A stretch of DNA of 30,973 bases, taken from an uncultured Eubacteriales bacterium. GTDB lineage: Bacteria > Bacillota > Clostridia > Christensenellales > Borkfalkiaceae. Below are positions 1-7,282 of this stretch, one piece after another (positions within the stretch are counted from its first letter, which is position 1; every line of letters starts with the position of its first letter). Position numbers and translations under genes: made by a program. The stretch is taken from NCBI GenBank assembly GCA_900548285.1, contig URKE01000019.1:1-30973 (forward strand). The letters are read 5' to 3'. Below the pieces are notes generated by a model, which saw nothing but the letters and a program-made list of their open reading frames with translations, was not told where the DNA came from and ran no database searches.

Positions 1-74
1 AAGACCTGCAAATAAAAGTCAAGAGAAATGAAGAAGGAAATTGAAAAAATTTTCCCAGCAAAAAACGGTAACAC

Positions 75-100
75 AAAAAAGCCTCCGTAAAAACGCAGAC
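75..100 (-). terminator. Probable intrinsic terminator of the IS110 transposase
   Basis: On the - strand an imperfect 8-bp stem (one G-G mismatch, one G-T pair) with a TTTT loop lies at 81-100. It is followed by six T residues at 75-80. It sits about 20 nt after the transposase stop. Confidence 0.55.
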
Positions 101-121
101 TTGAAATATGAATAAAAACGG

Positions 122-1345
122 CTAAGCGGTGGTTGTTGTAAAAAGGTTCAAATGCTCCGTCACGCGAGCATAATAAATTCTTAAAAACTTGTTGGCGGCA
201 GCGGTCATATAAACATAGAAATGTTTGCCTTCGGAACGCTTCTTGTCCATAAATTGGAATATTACGTTATTCGTCGGTGCTCGTTGCAAAACGACGGACA
301 TTACTTGGAACAGCGTTTTTCGCAAGGCTGCTGAACCGCGTTTTGAAATAGACCGAGATTGCGGATTGAAGTTTCCGGATTGAAACGGAGAAGCATCTAA
401 TCCGGCAAAACCGACGAGAGCTTTTTTGTTTGGGAAACGGGAAACGTCGCCGATTTCGGCAATAAGTTGAGAGCCGAGAACGGATCCCACGCCGAACATA
501 GACATAACAGAGTCGTATTCGGGAAGCGTGGCTGCAATCTTGTTCATCTCGGATGCTAACGACGCAAGTGTTTCGTTAATACTGTTGAGTTGAATTATAG
601 CATTTGAGACAAGTAAAACTGAACTGTCTGAAAAAGATAAAGACGGCGAACAGTTACACGCGAAATCGTAAACTGCTTGAGCTTTGCTTTTGGAAAATTT
701 GTAGCCGAACTTTTTACACCAAGAGAGATAACTTTTTAGGAAAAATGAGAAAGATTTTTTCGAAATACACTCCGAATGAGAAAATTTGAGAACAAAATCC
801 ACCCATTTTTCATGACCGTCGGACTTTCTTGTCGGCGTAGAGAACAAAGTATTTGCGCCGGGGAAAGTTTGGTCGAGAAGAGCGATAAGATTATTCTTCA
901 ATATAATTTTGAGCTTGTTGTATTGATTGTATTGGCGATTGTAGGATTTAAGTAAAAGTCGAGCTTCGGATTGAGCGGAGAACGGCGAAAGCTCATTCCA
1001 ACGATCGAGAGCAAAAGAAGCAATTTTAAGAGCATCTTTTTTATCGGTCTTAACTTTACGGACAGTTAAAGATTTTGTACTGTAATCTTTCACTAAAATT
1101 GGATTGACTACAGAAACGAAAAAACCGTTGTTACGGAGAAACAGGGCTATTGGGAGATAGTAATTACCTGTATATTCCATAACAACCTTCGTATCGCCGT
1201 TCAAAGTTTTAAGGAGTGTGACGAGCTTCGAAAGTTCCTTTGGACTGTGCGATACGTCGAACGGAGAAACAACGATTTCTCCGAACGGGCGCAGGACGGC
1301 TACGGTAGATTTGCCTTTCGAGACGTCGATACCGACAGCATTCAT
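122..1345 (-). CDS. IS110-family transposase (DEDD plus Transposase_20 domains)
   Basis: This is the recombinase of an IS110-family element. The N-terminal RuvC-like DEDD domain starts with VGIDVSKGK (Asp7). It continues with VVMEYTGNYY, giving the acidic Glu, and KTDKKDALKIA, giving the paired Asp residues. The C-terminal Transposase_20 domain contains SMFGVGSVLGSQLIAEIGD followed by SISKRGSAALRK, where the catalytic serine of the family lies. At 407 residues the length is normal for the family and no frameshift is visible. The start is the ATG at 1345: a GGAGG ribosome site lies 8-9 nt upstream, and the TTG further upstream (1360) overlaps that site. In characterised members (IS621) this enzyme uses a bridge RNA from the non-coding end to pick target and donor. 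Here the equivalent region is 1346-1532. The gene is opposite in strand to everything else in the window, as expected for a recent insertion. Confidence 0.93.
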   Translation of the reverse strand: MNAVGIDVSKGKSTVAVLRPFGEIVVSPFDVSHSPKELSKLVTLLKTLNGDTKVVMEYTGNYYLPIALFLRNNGFFVSVVNPILVKDYSTKSLTVRKVKTDKKDALKIASFALDRWNELSPFSAQSEARLLLKSYNRQYNQYNKLKIILKNNLIALLDQTFPGANTLFSTPTRKSDGHEKWVDFVLKFSHSECISKKSFSFFLKSYLSWCKKFGYKFSKSKAQAVYDFACNCSPSLSFSDSSVLLVSNAIIQLNSINETLASLASEMNKIAATLPEYDSVMSMFGVGSVLGSQLIAEIGDVSRFPNKKALVGFAGLDASPFQSGNFNPQSRSISKRGSAALRKTLFQVMSVVLQRAPTNNVIFQFMDKKRSEGKHFYVYMTAAANKFLRIYYARVTEHLNLFTTTTA

Positions 1346-1360
1346 AAGTGTAACCTCCAA

Positions 1361-1532
1361 GAAAAGAATTAGTAATTAAGGCGACCGACCTTATCCATTA
1401 CCGATTCAATCTGATTCGTTACACGGACGCGAAGCCCAACCTGCAAAAACCGAACGCTATAATGGAAGGACGGCTGACAGTCTTATTGACGGGCGTAAAA
1501 GCCCAAGGAGAGTATGGTCAGACCTGTATTAC
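1361..1532 (-). ncRNA. Candidate IS110 bridge RNA
   Basis: This is the non-coding stretch between the putative left end of the element and the transposase start. On the - strand a TATAAT box (1544-1539) would start transcription near 1532. That gives an RNA of about 170 nt up to the transposase ribosome site, close to the 177 nt known for IS621. The RNA would contain a GGGC-ttttac-GCCC hairpin (about 1490-1503) inside a large internal loop, then a second GGGC-TTCG-type hairpin (about 1424-1436). An internal loop between stems is the layout of bridge-RNA target and donor loops. The pairing of loop bases with the insertion site was not established. The RNA ends are inferred. Confidence 0.5.
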
Positions 1533-1546
1533 CCTTCCATTATAGC
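1456..1546. repeat. 14-bp perfect inverted repeat in the IS110 left end
   Basis: GCTATAATGGAAGG (1456-1469) is repeated exactly inverted at 1533-1546, with 63 nt between. Each arm contains TATAAT, so the two arms carry -10 boxes pointing towards each other on opposite strands. The arms could form a stem in RNA or DNA, or the 1539-1544 copy could be the - strand promoter of the bridge RNA. A transcript starting there would lose part of the stem, so the two readings compete. Confidence 0.75.
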
Positions 1547-1568
1547 TTAGGTAACGGAACTTGAAAAG
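1539..1568 (-). promoter_or_regulatory. Candidate promoter for bridge RNA and transposase
   Basis: On the - strand TATAAT (1544-1539) is preceded at 17 nt by TTTTCA, a 4/6 match to the -35 consensus. In IS110 circles a promoter is known to form across the joined ends. Here the -35 may come from flanking DNA or from the element. Confidence 0.4.
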
Positions 1569-1594
1569 TGCTAATTCAAATACCGCACTTTTTT
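1564..1594. terminator. Terminator-like hairpin between IS110 and the lipoprotein gene
   Basis: AAAAGTGC (1564-1571) pairs with GCACTTTT (1585-1592) over a 13-nt loop and is followed by two more T residues. It has T-rich tails in both directions, so it may isolate the IS element from the downstream gene or end leftover upstream transcription. It is weaker than the terminators at 22457 and 24593. Confidence 0.4.
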
Positions 1595-1624
1595 CGGTCA
1601 ATTATATTGTATCAGGAGATTATT

Positions 1625-3268
1625 ATGAAAAAGAAAATTTGGGCAATCTGTTTAACGTTAGTTCTTGCGTTGGCTGCTTTTGCTATCTCGGGTTGTTCTT
1701 TGTTTAATAACGTAGGAACAATTGAATGGATAGAGAAGCCCGCAACAGAGTATTCGTTGGGCGATACAACCGGTCTTAAGTTCAGTTTTAAGGCTGAATT
1801 AAAGGATTCGGGAACAACGGTCACTGTTCGTTATCCTGAAGATAAGGAATATGCTGACAAGATTGAAGTTAAAAATTTCACGACTGAAACTGTAGGTACG
1901 AGAACTGCAACCGTAGTTTTTGAAAAACTTACCCTTGCGTTCTCTTACAAAGTTACCGACAAAAAGTTTGCCGACGGTACCGGTTCTTCTGTAGATCCGT
2001 ATATCGTAAACACTGCCGGTCAGTTCCAGAACATGCTTGATCAGAAGTCTTTCAACTACTACAAACTCGGCAGATCTATCGATTTGACGGGCGTAGCGCT
2101 TAAAATGGCTAACAAAGGTCAGGACGCTACGAACGCAGAGGCTTGGGTCGGAGAAATCGACGGCGCAGGTTACACCGTGAGCGGAATCAGCGAAGTTCAG
2201 ACTCCCGACGGAAAGGCAATCAACAAATATAACGAAATCTTCGGAAGAGTTGCTCGCGACAGTGAAAAATTCGTTTTGAAGAACATTACGTTTGACTTTG
2301 CTTCCACCGGAAAGTCTGCAACAATGGGTCTTGTTACCTCGAACTCTATTAACGGCGTTCTTGAATTCACGAACGTTAAGTTGACCGGTTACGTCAATGC
2401 GGCTAACTCCGGAAACTCCAACATTTCGCCTTACGTATCTTTCTTGCAGAGATCGTTGCCCGGCAAAGTTGACGCTCCTTTGAAATCTGCAACGTTCACG
2501 AACTGTGAAAACGAAATTAAGATTCTTAACGCTTATGCAACTTCTCTTGTTGCAGGTTTTGCTTCTGCTCAGTCGGTTCTTCCGGCAGGCTCTGTTAAAT
2601 TTACAAATTGTAAGTTTGCGGGACTTATCGAAGGTTCTTATCAGCAGGGCGCAGGTGCATTCTTTGCAAATACTCAAACTGCTAAAGACTATTATGTGTT
2701 CAGTGGTTGCACGGTTGCCGAAAGCGCAAAGATTATCAAGACTGCAGGTCGCGGACTTGCAACGAGCGCAGACGCTGTTTACAACTGCGGTAACGTTTGC
2801 TTGAAAGGTGAAACCGTTGTTGACGGAATTACCGGAACTGTTGCAGTAAACGAAGAACTTAAGGATGTTACAATTGCAATCAACGGTGTTACCATTGAAT
2901 GTTCTGTTGCCGGTATGGCTGATGTTGACGACTACAAGATTTATGCAGTCGGAAGCATGGATTACGGCAATGGTAAGGGCGGTGCGTTCAGATACGTTCA
3001 GCCTGCTATCAAAGATCACATTGCTGAAGGAAAATTAACTCAGACCTTGTTGAAGATTAAATCTGACGATACCGTTAACAAAACTACCGATAAAGCAACT
3101 TATGGTTCTGACCTTATAGTTAATGAAACCGGCGTTCTTGTTTACTACTGCGGAACTGTTTGTAAGTCTATCAACGTAACGAAAGCAAAAGTCGTTGTAG
3201 TTGCTTATAAGAACGGTGTTGCCGTTGCTATCGGTACTACTGCTACTACCGTAAATCTTGCGGCGTAA
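1625..3268 (+). CDS. Surface lipoprotein with beta-helix-like region
   Basis: This is a secreted, lipid-anchored surface protein of unknown function. Residues 1-24 form a lipoprotein signal: KKK, a hydrophobic core, then lipobox AISGC with Cys24 as the lipidation site. About 80 residues of Ig-like beta sequence follow. Near residue 115 the DGTGSSVDPYIVNTAGQF and KLGRSIDLTG motifs begin, with DGAGYTVSGI after them. This pattern is typical of right-handed beta-helix or GLUG-like adhesin domains in Clostridia and Bacteroides. The start is the ATG at 1625 with AGGAG at 1614-1618; an in-frame start further upstream would break the signal peptide. Codon choice (GTT, GGT, GCT, AAC rich) differs from most neighbours and suits a highly expressed surface protein. 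It stands alone before the pilus genes. A role in adhesion or in binding the pilus is only a guess. Confidence 0.8.
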   Translation: MKKKIWAICLTLVLALAAFAISGCSLFNNVGTIEWIEKPATEYSLGDTTGLKFSFKAELKDSGTTVTVRYPEDKEYADKIEVKNFTTETVGTRTATVVFEKLTLAFSYKVTDKKFADGTGSSVDPYIVNTAGQFQNMLDQKSFNYYKLGRSIDLTGVALKMANKGQDATNAEAWVGEIDGAGYTVSGISEVQTPDGKAINKYNEIFGRVARDSEKFVLKNITFDFASTGKSATMGLVTSNSINGVLEFTNVKLTGYVNAANSGNSNISPYVSFLQRSLPGKVDAPLKSATFTNCENEIKILNAYATSLVAGFASAQSVLPAGSVKFTNCKFAGLIEGSYQQGAGAFFANTQTAKDYYVFSGCTVAESAKIIKTAGRGLATSADAVYNCGNVCLKGETVVDGITGTVAVNEELKDVTIAINGVTIECSVAGMADVDDYKIYAVGSMDYGNGKGGAFRYVQPAIKDHIAEGKLTQTLLKIKSDDTVNKTTDKATYGSDLIVNETGVLVYYCGTVCKSINVTKAKVVVVAYKNGVAVAIGTTATTVNLAA

Positions 3269-3310
3269 ATAACAAATAATTAAGGTTTTATAGGGGTGAA
3301 GGGGTGTTTG

Positions 3311-3343
3311 TAGCCGCCGACTTGCTCGGCGGCTATGAATAAG
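3311..3343. other. Strong hairpin pair between lipoprotein and major pilin
   Basis: TAGCCGCCGA (3311-3320) and TCGGCGGCTA (3326-3335) form a perfect 10-bp stem with a 5-nt loop. The near-palindrome TGAATAAG-G-CTTATTCA follows almost directly. No T-tract follows on the + strand, so this is not a standard terminator. It could be an mRNA-stabilising or processing hairpin that separates expression of the two genes. Confidence 0.6.
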
Positions 3344-3392
3344 GCTTATTCACAAAAAAAAATAAGGAAATTAAAATAAGGAAATTACTAAA

Positions 3393-3965
3393 ATGAAAAA
3401 GAAACTTAAAAAAGGTTTTACGCTCGTAGAACTTGTTATCGTAATAGCAGTTATCGCTATTCTTTCTGCAGTTCTGATCCCCACGTTCGGTAACGTTATT
3501 CAGAACGCTAACGACAGCGCGGCAAAATCCGAAGTAAGCAACGCTATTACTCAGTACACCACTAACCAGGCTTCTCATAATCTGTCTGCAGATCTTCCTG
3601 ACGGATATATTGTTTTGTTTAAAAAGGAACAGACTGTATCGGGTACTGCTGCTTATGCTTCGTATACTTCTGAAAATATCAGTTATGTGTTCTCTTACAA
3701 TAAGGGCAAACTTGAAATGGTTACTTGGTCTGTAAAAACAGCTGCCACGGAATCGGTAAATTTGGTTTTAACCGTAAAGGGTGAAAACGATGCAGCTTCC
3801 TCCGATGTTACCCTTAATGTTAAAGGTTTAACATCTGTAACTGCTGACAGTTGGAAAGCAGATGGTACTGTTGTTTTAGATGGAACGGTTATTACTAGTG
3901 GTTCAGGAACTTCAGCAACCTATAGTCTTAGTGGCAAAGTTGTTCTTTTGGCTAAAATTGCCTAA
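3393..3965 (+). CDS. Type IV major prepilin-like protein
   Basis: This is the likely main structural pilin of the locus. The class III leader MKKKLKKG is cut before Phe9. The mature N-terminus FTLVELVIVIAVIAILSAVLIP has the conserved Glu at +5 and the long hydrophobic helix that anchors the subunit before assembly and packs in the fibre core. The remaining 130 or so residues are a small Ser/Thr/Val-rich beta domain with no cysteines. At 190 residues it fits Gram-positive pilins. Placed first in the cluster, it has its own gap on both sides and codon use typical of high expression. The prepilin peptidase at 7282 would cut and possibly methylate it. A GGA-rich ribosome site (AAGGAA) lies about 12 nt upstream. 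It could be a pseudopilin, but its position, codon use and short leader favour major pilin. Confidence 0.88.
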   Translation: MKKKLKKGFTLVELVIVIAVIAILSAVLIPTFGNVIQNANDSAAKSEVSNAITQYTTNQASHNLSADLPDGYIVLFKKEQTVSGTAAYASYTSENISYVFSYNKGKLEMVTWSVKTAATESVNLVLTVKGENDAASSDVTLNVKGLTSVTADSWKADGTVVLDGTVITSGSGTSATYSLSGKVVLLAKIA

Positions 3966-4014
3966 TTAACAGATAAAATTAATATTGAAACAAAATATCA
4001 CACTTAGCACTTTT

Positions 4015-4027
4015 GGGCGCGGCGCCC
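4015..4027. other. GC-rich palindrome downstream of the major pilin gene
   Basis: GGGCGC-G-GCGCCC sits in AT-rich DNA about 50 nt after the pilin stop. No T-tract follows. It may be a short hairpin that limits read-through or protects the pilin mRNA. Confidence 0.4.
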
Positions 4028-4086
4028 TTAAATATTTTAAACAAATTATTCCAAAATAATAGAGTAATAAGGATAAAGGCAGAATA

Positions 4087-5595
4087 ATGGACATTTTTCC
4101 CGGGAGAAAACAACTTAACTTAATAATCGGCTTCGACACGATCAATTATAACCTTAAAATTATGCGCGTGTTAAGCAGGGATACTCATTCCGTCAAAGTT
4201 GACTTTGTGAGCGTTAATCAGGACTATTTTATCCGCGGAGAATGGGAGAAAATTCTTGCGGAGGGTTTGCCCGAATATATGTCCAAACAGAGTTTTGACC
4301 AATCGTTCGCGGTTCACCTTGTTTTGCCGGACGGCGTTATCGGCGCGGACGTTTTCAACGTACCCACGCTCCAGCGCGCAAAAATGGAAACCGCCCTCGA
4401 AACTTCACTTAAGGACCTGTATTTCTTTTATAACGACTACAAGTTTAACAAAGCGATTGTTTCGTCCAACAAAACGAACACGACTTTTGAAGTTATTATG
4501 GCGAGCAAGTCACTTCTGAACAGGGTTTACAAGTCGCTGAACGAACTTAAACTTTACGTCAAGAACGCTACTTTTGCCGCCAACGCAACGGTGAACGCGG
4601 CTCTCGCGCTCCGCCCGAAGAACAAAAAGCAGTCGTTCATCATGCTCGACATTTCGCCCGAATCGGCGAGAGTTATTGCCGTATCCGGCGGGCAGACGGT
4701 GGGGTGGAAACAACTTAAATTCGGTTATAACGTTTTCGCCTATGAAAAGGTTATGATCGAAAACAATATAGTTTTTAACGACATTGCGCAAATTGCCGTT
4801 ATCAACGCAACCGAAAAGGCTAAAAAGAAGAAAATGACGGAGCAGATTGAAGAGGACGAGGACGACGCGGCTATCATCGAAGAGAACGCGCTCGTCGTTA
4901 ACGAAATCGACAAACACTCCGAAGAGATAAACAAAATCGACAACAGCGACTTAGCAAACGTTATCGATTCCGCCGAGGCTATCAGAGCCGAAAAGGACAA
5001 AAATGCGGTTCTGAGCGAAAACGCAAACGCAAACGGCGCGGTTATAACGGAAAATTCCGCCGAAAACGCAAACGCGACGAATAATTCTTCGGCGAATAAT
5101 TCTTCGGCGAATACTTCCGATAACGGAGGCGCGGAAGCGGCGGCAACTTCAACCGAAGCGAAGCCGGAAACAGCCGCGCAGGAAGCGAAACCCGAAGCAA
5201 AGCCGGAGGTAAAACCCGAAGTCAAGCCCGAGCCGGTTAAAGTTAAGGCATACCAAAGAAAAATAAAAAAATTGCCGGCGTATATGCAACGCCCCGTCCC
5301 CGAAACGCTCGAAGGAGTGCGCGTGGAGAATTTCCGTCTTTTCGTCAAGCACGTTATGCTGATGAAAATGCAGATCGAGCAGGGCGGAATTTACACCGTT
5401 CCGCAATACGCGCTCGTGAATATGCCGAAAGATTACGCGTATATCATCGACGAAACGAACAAAGAGGACGACGACAACGGTTTCGAATTCAGATTTTTCG
5501 AGCCGGAAAAAGAGGACAACGTGGAACTTTCGGAACATCTCGATTTGTTCGGCGCGTTGTTTATGAGTCAATTCAACAAAAACAACAACGTATAA
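4087..5595 (+). CDS. pilM: PilM-like actin-fold pilus assembly protein with long disordered insert
   Basis: This is the probable cytoplasmic platform protein of the type IV pilus. Residues 12-28 (LIIGFDTINYNLKIMRV) match the first nucleotide-binding strand of the FtsA/PilM actin fold. Residues 184-210 (FIMLDISPESARVIAVSGGQ) match the second phosphate loop. Residues about 245-390 are a low-complexity insert: an acidic stretch (EEDEDDAAIIEE), Asn/Ser/Ala repeats, then EAKPEAKPEVKPEV. The last 110 residues return to ordered sequence (VENFRLFVKHVMLMKM and DLFGALFMSQF) as in the end of PilM. No PilN or PilO gene follows, so this protein may have taken on extra scaffold duties; that is inference. 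An AAAGG ribosome site lies 9 nt before the ATG. The assignment rests on motif and context, and sequence similarity looks weak. Confidence 0.68.
   Translation: MDIFPGRKQLNLIIGFDTINYNLKIMRVLSRDTHSVKVDFVSVNQDYFIRGEWEKILAEGLPEYMSKQSFDQSFAVHLVLPDGVIGADVFNVPTLQRAKMETALETSLKDLYFFYNDYKFNKAIVSSNKTNTTFEVIMASKSLLNRVYKSLNELKLYVKNATFAANATVNAALALRPKNKKQSFIMLDISPESARVIAVSGGQTVGWKQLKFGYNVFAYEKVMIENNIVFNDIAQIAVINATEKAKKKKMTEQIEEDEDDAAIIEENALVVNEIDKHSEEINKIDNSDLANVIDSAEAIRAEKDKNAVLSENANANGAVITENSAENANATNNSSANNSSANTSDNGGAEAAATSTEAKPETAAQEAKPEAKPEVKPEVKPEPVKVKAYQRKIKKLPAYMQRPVPETLEGVRVENFRLFVKHVMLMKMQIEQGGIYTVPQYALVNMPKDYAYIIDETNKEDDDNGFEFRFFEPEKEDNVELSEHLDLFGALFMSQFNKNNNV
5170..5247 (+). repeat. Coding repeats in the PilM-like linker
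   Basis: Repeated EAKPE / EVKPE codons give a Pro-Glu-Lys rich stretch. Just upstream (about 5085-5115) a short duplicated NNSSAN coding unit is also visible. These are part of the disordered insert. Confidence 0.55.
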
Positions 5596-5619
5596 CATGT
5601 TAAAAATACAGCGTTTAAA

Positions 5620-6168
5620 ATGAAATTTAATCTAAAAACCAACCGAAAAAAGGGATTTACCTTGCTCGAAATGGTCATCGCGATGATGCTTTTGCTTATG
5701 GTTATCTCATTGATCACCGCACTTATGGTGACTATAATCAAGAGCGCGGAGAAAAACGAGCGGGAAGGGAGAATTTACTCCGACCTTTATTTTGCGGAAA
5801 TAAGCATTAAAAATCGGTTGAACAAATACGAAGAATATACGAGCGACGGCTTGGTTTACGATATTGCCGCCGTCGAACCCGACAACACGGACGAGGGAAC
5901 GTATAAAATCGCGAGCGAGGGGAATTATCTTGCGATTTTTCCCGCCGCGACGGACGTTTCGGTCGGTTTTAAGCCCACGGCGGTTATGTGGTTCGACAAG
6001 ACGCAACGATCTGTTATTTACAGCGACAAGTACGACAAACTGTTGCTTAAAACCGTTGATCGCATTACTTTTATGAAAGGCGAAAGCGCGGTTAAAGTTT
6101 CGATTTTTTACAACGAATACGAATCGCCTTACGTTTTGCTTATCGCCTTCGGGAGGAATCGGAAATGA
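5620..6168 (+). CDS. Type IV prepilin-like protein (minor pilin)
   Basis: This is a probable minor pilin or pseudopilin. The leader MKFNLKTNRKKG is cut before Phe13. The mature start FTLLEMVIAMMLLLMVISLITALMV has Glu at +5 and a long hydrophobic helix, as in PilV/GspI/GspJ-type proteins. The remaining 140 residues are a mixed alpha/beta domain without recognisable motifs. No Shine-Dalgarno sequence is visible in the 24 nt before the ATG, unlike the genes after it. The stop overlaps the next start as ATGA, so translation of the next prepilin is probably coupled to this one. Minor pilins of this kind commonly prime assembly at the fibre tip; here that is family knowledge. Confidence 0.83.
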   Translation: MKFNLKTNRKKGFTLLEMVIAMMLLLMVISLITALMVTIIKSAEKNEREGRIYSDLYFAEISIKNRLNKYEEYTSDGLVYDIAAVEPDNTDEGTYKIASEGNYLAIFPAATDVSVGFKPTAVMWFDKTQRSVIYSDKYDKLLLKTVDRITFMKGESAVKVSIFYNEYESPYVLLIAFGRNRK

Positions 6169-6785
6169 GAACAAGTTTTTGCAATTCCGAACGAAATACA
6201 TCGCACAATAACCCCAAAACAGAGATCCGCGGCGCGAGCAAAGGGTTTTCGCTTCTGGAAACGGTTATTTCGATGACGGTTATAACGATCGTTTTCGCTA
6301 TGGCGGTTTCGTCGATGCTTTTTGTTTCCACAACGCTGAAAAAAACCGATAACCAAAGATTTTTCACCAACGAAGCCGCGAACTTTCTGGAATGTTACAA
6401 GGTGGAAGGCTCGGCTGGGTTCGCGAAAAACGCAAACGAATTTTTCTTTGGCTCGGGGAGCGGTGACGGCTCGGGCGGCTCGGGCGGCGCAGGTTCCGGC
6501 GCGTCGGAAGGCGATGGCTCGGGGAACGGTGACGCAGGGGGCGTTAATAGTATCGTTGCACCCGAAACGGGCAGTTATACCGTACTTATCGGATATGATT
6601 CCGACTTTAACAGGCAAATAATCGCGACTTACGGCGCCGGCGAGAATATTCCCGAATCGGCTTACAGACAGAAATATTTTACGCTTGTGATAACGATTGA
6701 TAAAAGTTTCGGGTGCGTCGTTTTCAACTTCAAGGGCAGCGTACTGTTCGACGGCGGTAAATTTTACAGCAGGTACGACTTATGA
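6165..6785 (+). CDS. Type IV prepilin-like protein with Gly/Ser-rich loop
   Basis: This is a second minor pilin. Residues 1-27 form an unusually long leader ending GASKG. The mature N-terminus FSLLETVISMTVITIVFAMAVSSML has Glu at +5. Residues about 96-126 are a low-complexity Gly-Ser-Asp loop, probably flexible and exposed. The rest (VNSIVAPETGSYTVLIGYDSD onward) looks like a beta domain. GGAGG lies 8 nt before the ATG, which overlaps the stop of the preceding prepilin gene. No internal Met would give a shorter leader, so the long leader appears real. It overlaps the next gene by ATGA as well. Confidence 0.8.
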   Translation: MRTSFCNSERNTSHNNPKTEIRGASKGFSLLETVISMTVITIVFAMAVSSMLFVSTTLKKTDNQRFFTNEAANFLECYKVEGSAGFAKNANEFFFGSGSGDGSGGSGGAGSGASEGDGSGNGDAGGVNSIVAPETGSYTVLIGYDSDFNRQIIATYGAGENIPESAYRQKYFTLVITIDKSFGCVVFNFKGSVLFDGGKFYSRYDL

Positions 6786-7282
6786 GAACGTTATTTTCAA
6801 AAAAATTGAATAACCGTTTTAGCGGTTTTAGCGGTCTTAGCGGTCTTAGCGGTTTTAGTTGTCTTAGAGGTCGCCGAGCAAAAAAATCTGCCAAAGATTC
6901 GGCGGACGAGTTGAAAAAGAATAGCCGCGGATTCATTCTCGTGTACACGGTTATGATTATGACTTTCGTCGTTACGCTTATCGGAGCGGCGGTCAGCATG
7001 CTTCAGTCAACTTCGTCGCTTTCGCAAAAAGTCAACAGCAAATACGTTCAGGACGCCGCTTTTTATCAGATTGAAGAGTATATAGCCGCGGGGTATTACG
7101 CCACGGCGAGCGATTACGCGCTGAATAACGGCTTTATGCTCGAAGTTAAAAGCGATACCGAGGACGGTACGAACGCGAATATTTTTGAGGTGACGGTTTA
7201 TCAGGGGGCGCGCGTCAGGCTCTATATCAAACAACGCAACGGAATGACGGTCAAATACATTTACGGGGAGGACAAAGGCTGA
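6782..7282 (+). CDS. PilX/GspK-like prepilin with divergent N-terminus
   Basis: This is the third accessory prepilin-like protein. The probable processing site is SRG before Phe51, followed by ILVYTVMIMTFVVTLIGAAVSML. This resembles PilX or GspK N-termini (RGxxLVxxL). The +5 residue is Tyr rather than Glu, as seen in some tip subunits. With the ATG at 6782 the leader is 50 residues and includes FSG/LSG tripeptide repeats. An in-frame TTG at 6911 would instead give a normal short leader (MKKNSRG), but its ribosome site is weak. The ATG overlaps the previous stop (ATGA), which favours 6782. The C-terminal 90 residues are a small soluble domain. The stop overlaps the prepilin peptidase start by one base. 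Confidence 0.65.
   Translation: MRTLFSKKLNNRFSGFSGLSGLSGFSCLRGRRAKKSAKDSADELKKNSRGFILVYTVMIMTFVVTLIGAAVSMLQSTSSLSQKVNSKYVQDAAFYQIEEYIAAGYYATASDYALNNGFMLEVKSDTEDGTNANIFEVTVYQGARVRLYIKQRNGMTVKYIYGEDKG
6814..6867 (+). repeat. 9-bp coding tandem repeat (FSG/LSG)
   Basis: Six units of CGGTTTTAG / CGGTCTTAG with small changes (the first starts CC, the last TTG) encode the FSG-FSG-LSG-LSG-FSC run in the leader of the PilX-like protein. Loss or gain of whole units keeps the frame. Confidence 0.85.

Larger units (their letters stand above)
75..1560 (-). mobile_element. IS110-family insertion sequence (approximate limits)
   Basis: The element consists of a DEDD-type transposase gene read leftwards, a terminator-like hairpin after its stop, and about 200 nt of structured non-coding DNA upstream of its start. 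IS110 elements typically lack terminal inverted repeats and make little or no target duplication, so the exact ends cannot be set from one copy. The left-end boundary is put near 1545-1560 because the candidate -10 box and 14-bp inverted repeat lie just inside it. The other boundary is placed after the terminator. Both ends are inference. The gene reads intact. Confidence 0.7.

Noticed and set aside
1346..1360. TTG 1360 as start of the IS110 transposase
   Set aside because: The codons cover the GGAGG ribosome site that serves ATG 1345.
1568..1624. N-terminal extension of the lipoprotein
   Set aside because: It would put 19 residues before a normal lipoprotein signal and overlaps the hairpin and ribosome site.
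1799..3019. Long open frame on the - strand opposite the lipoprotein
   Set aside because: The Arg/Val/Asn-rich translation has no family features. It is a mirror of a strongly coding + strand gene. Similar - strand frames throughout were rejected for the same reason.
6814..6867. CRISPR-like repeats
   Set aside because: The units are 9 bp, adjacent and in frame with a gene, with no spacers. The 12-bp and 16/17-nt arrays also lack spacers.
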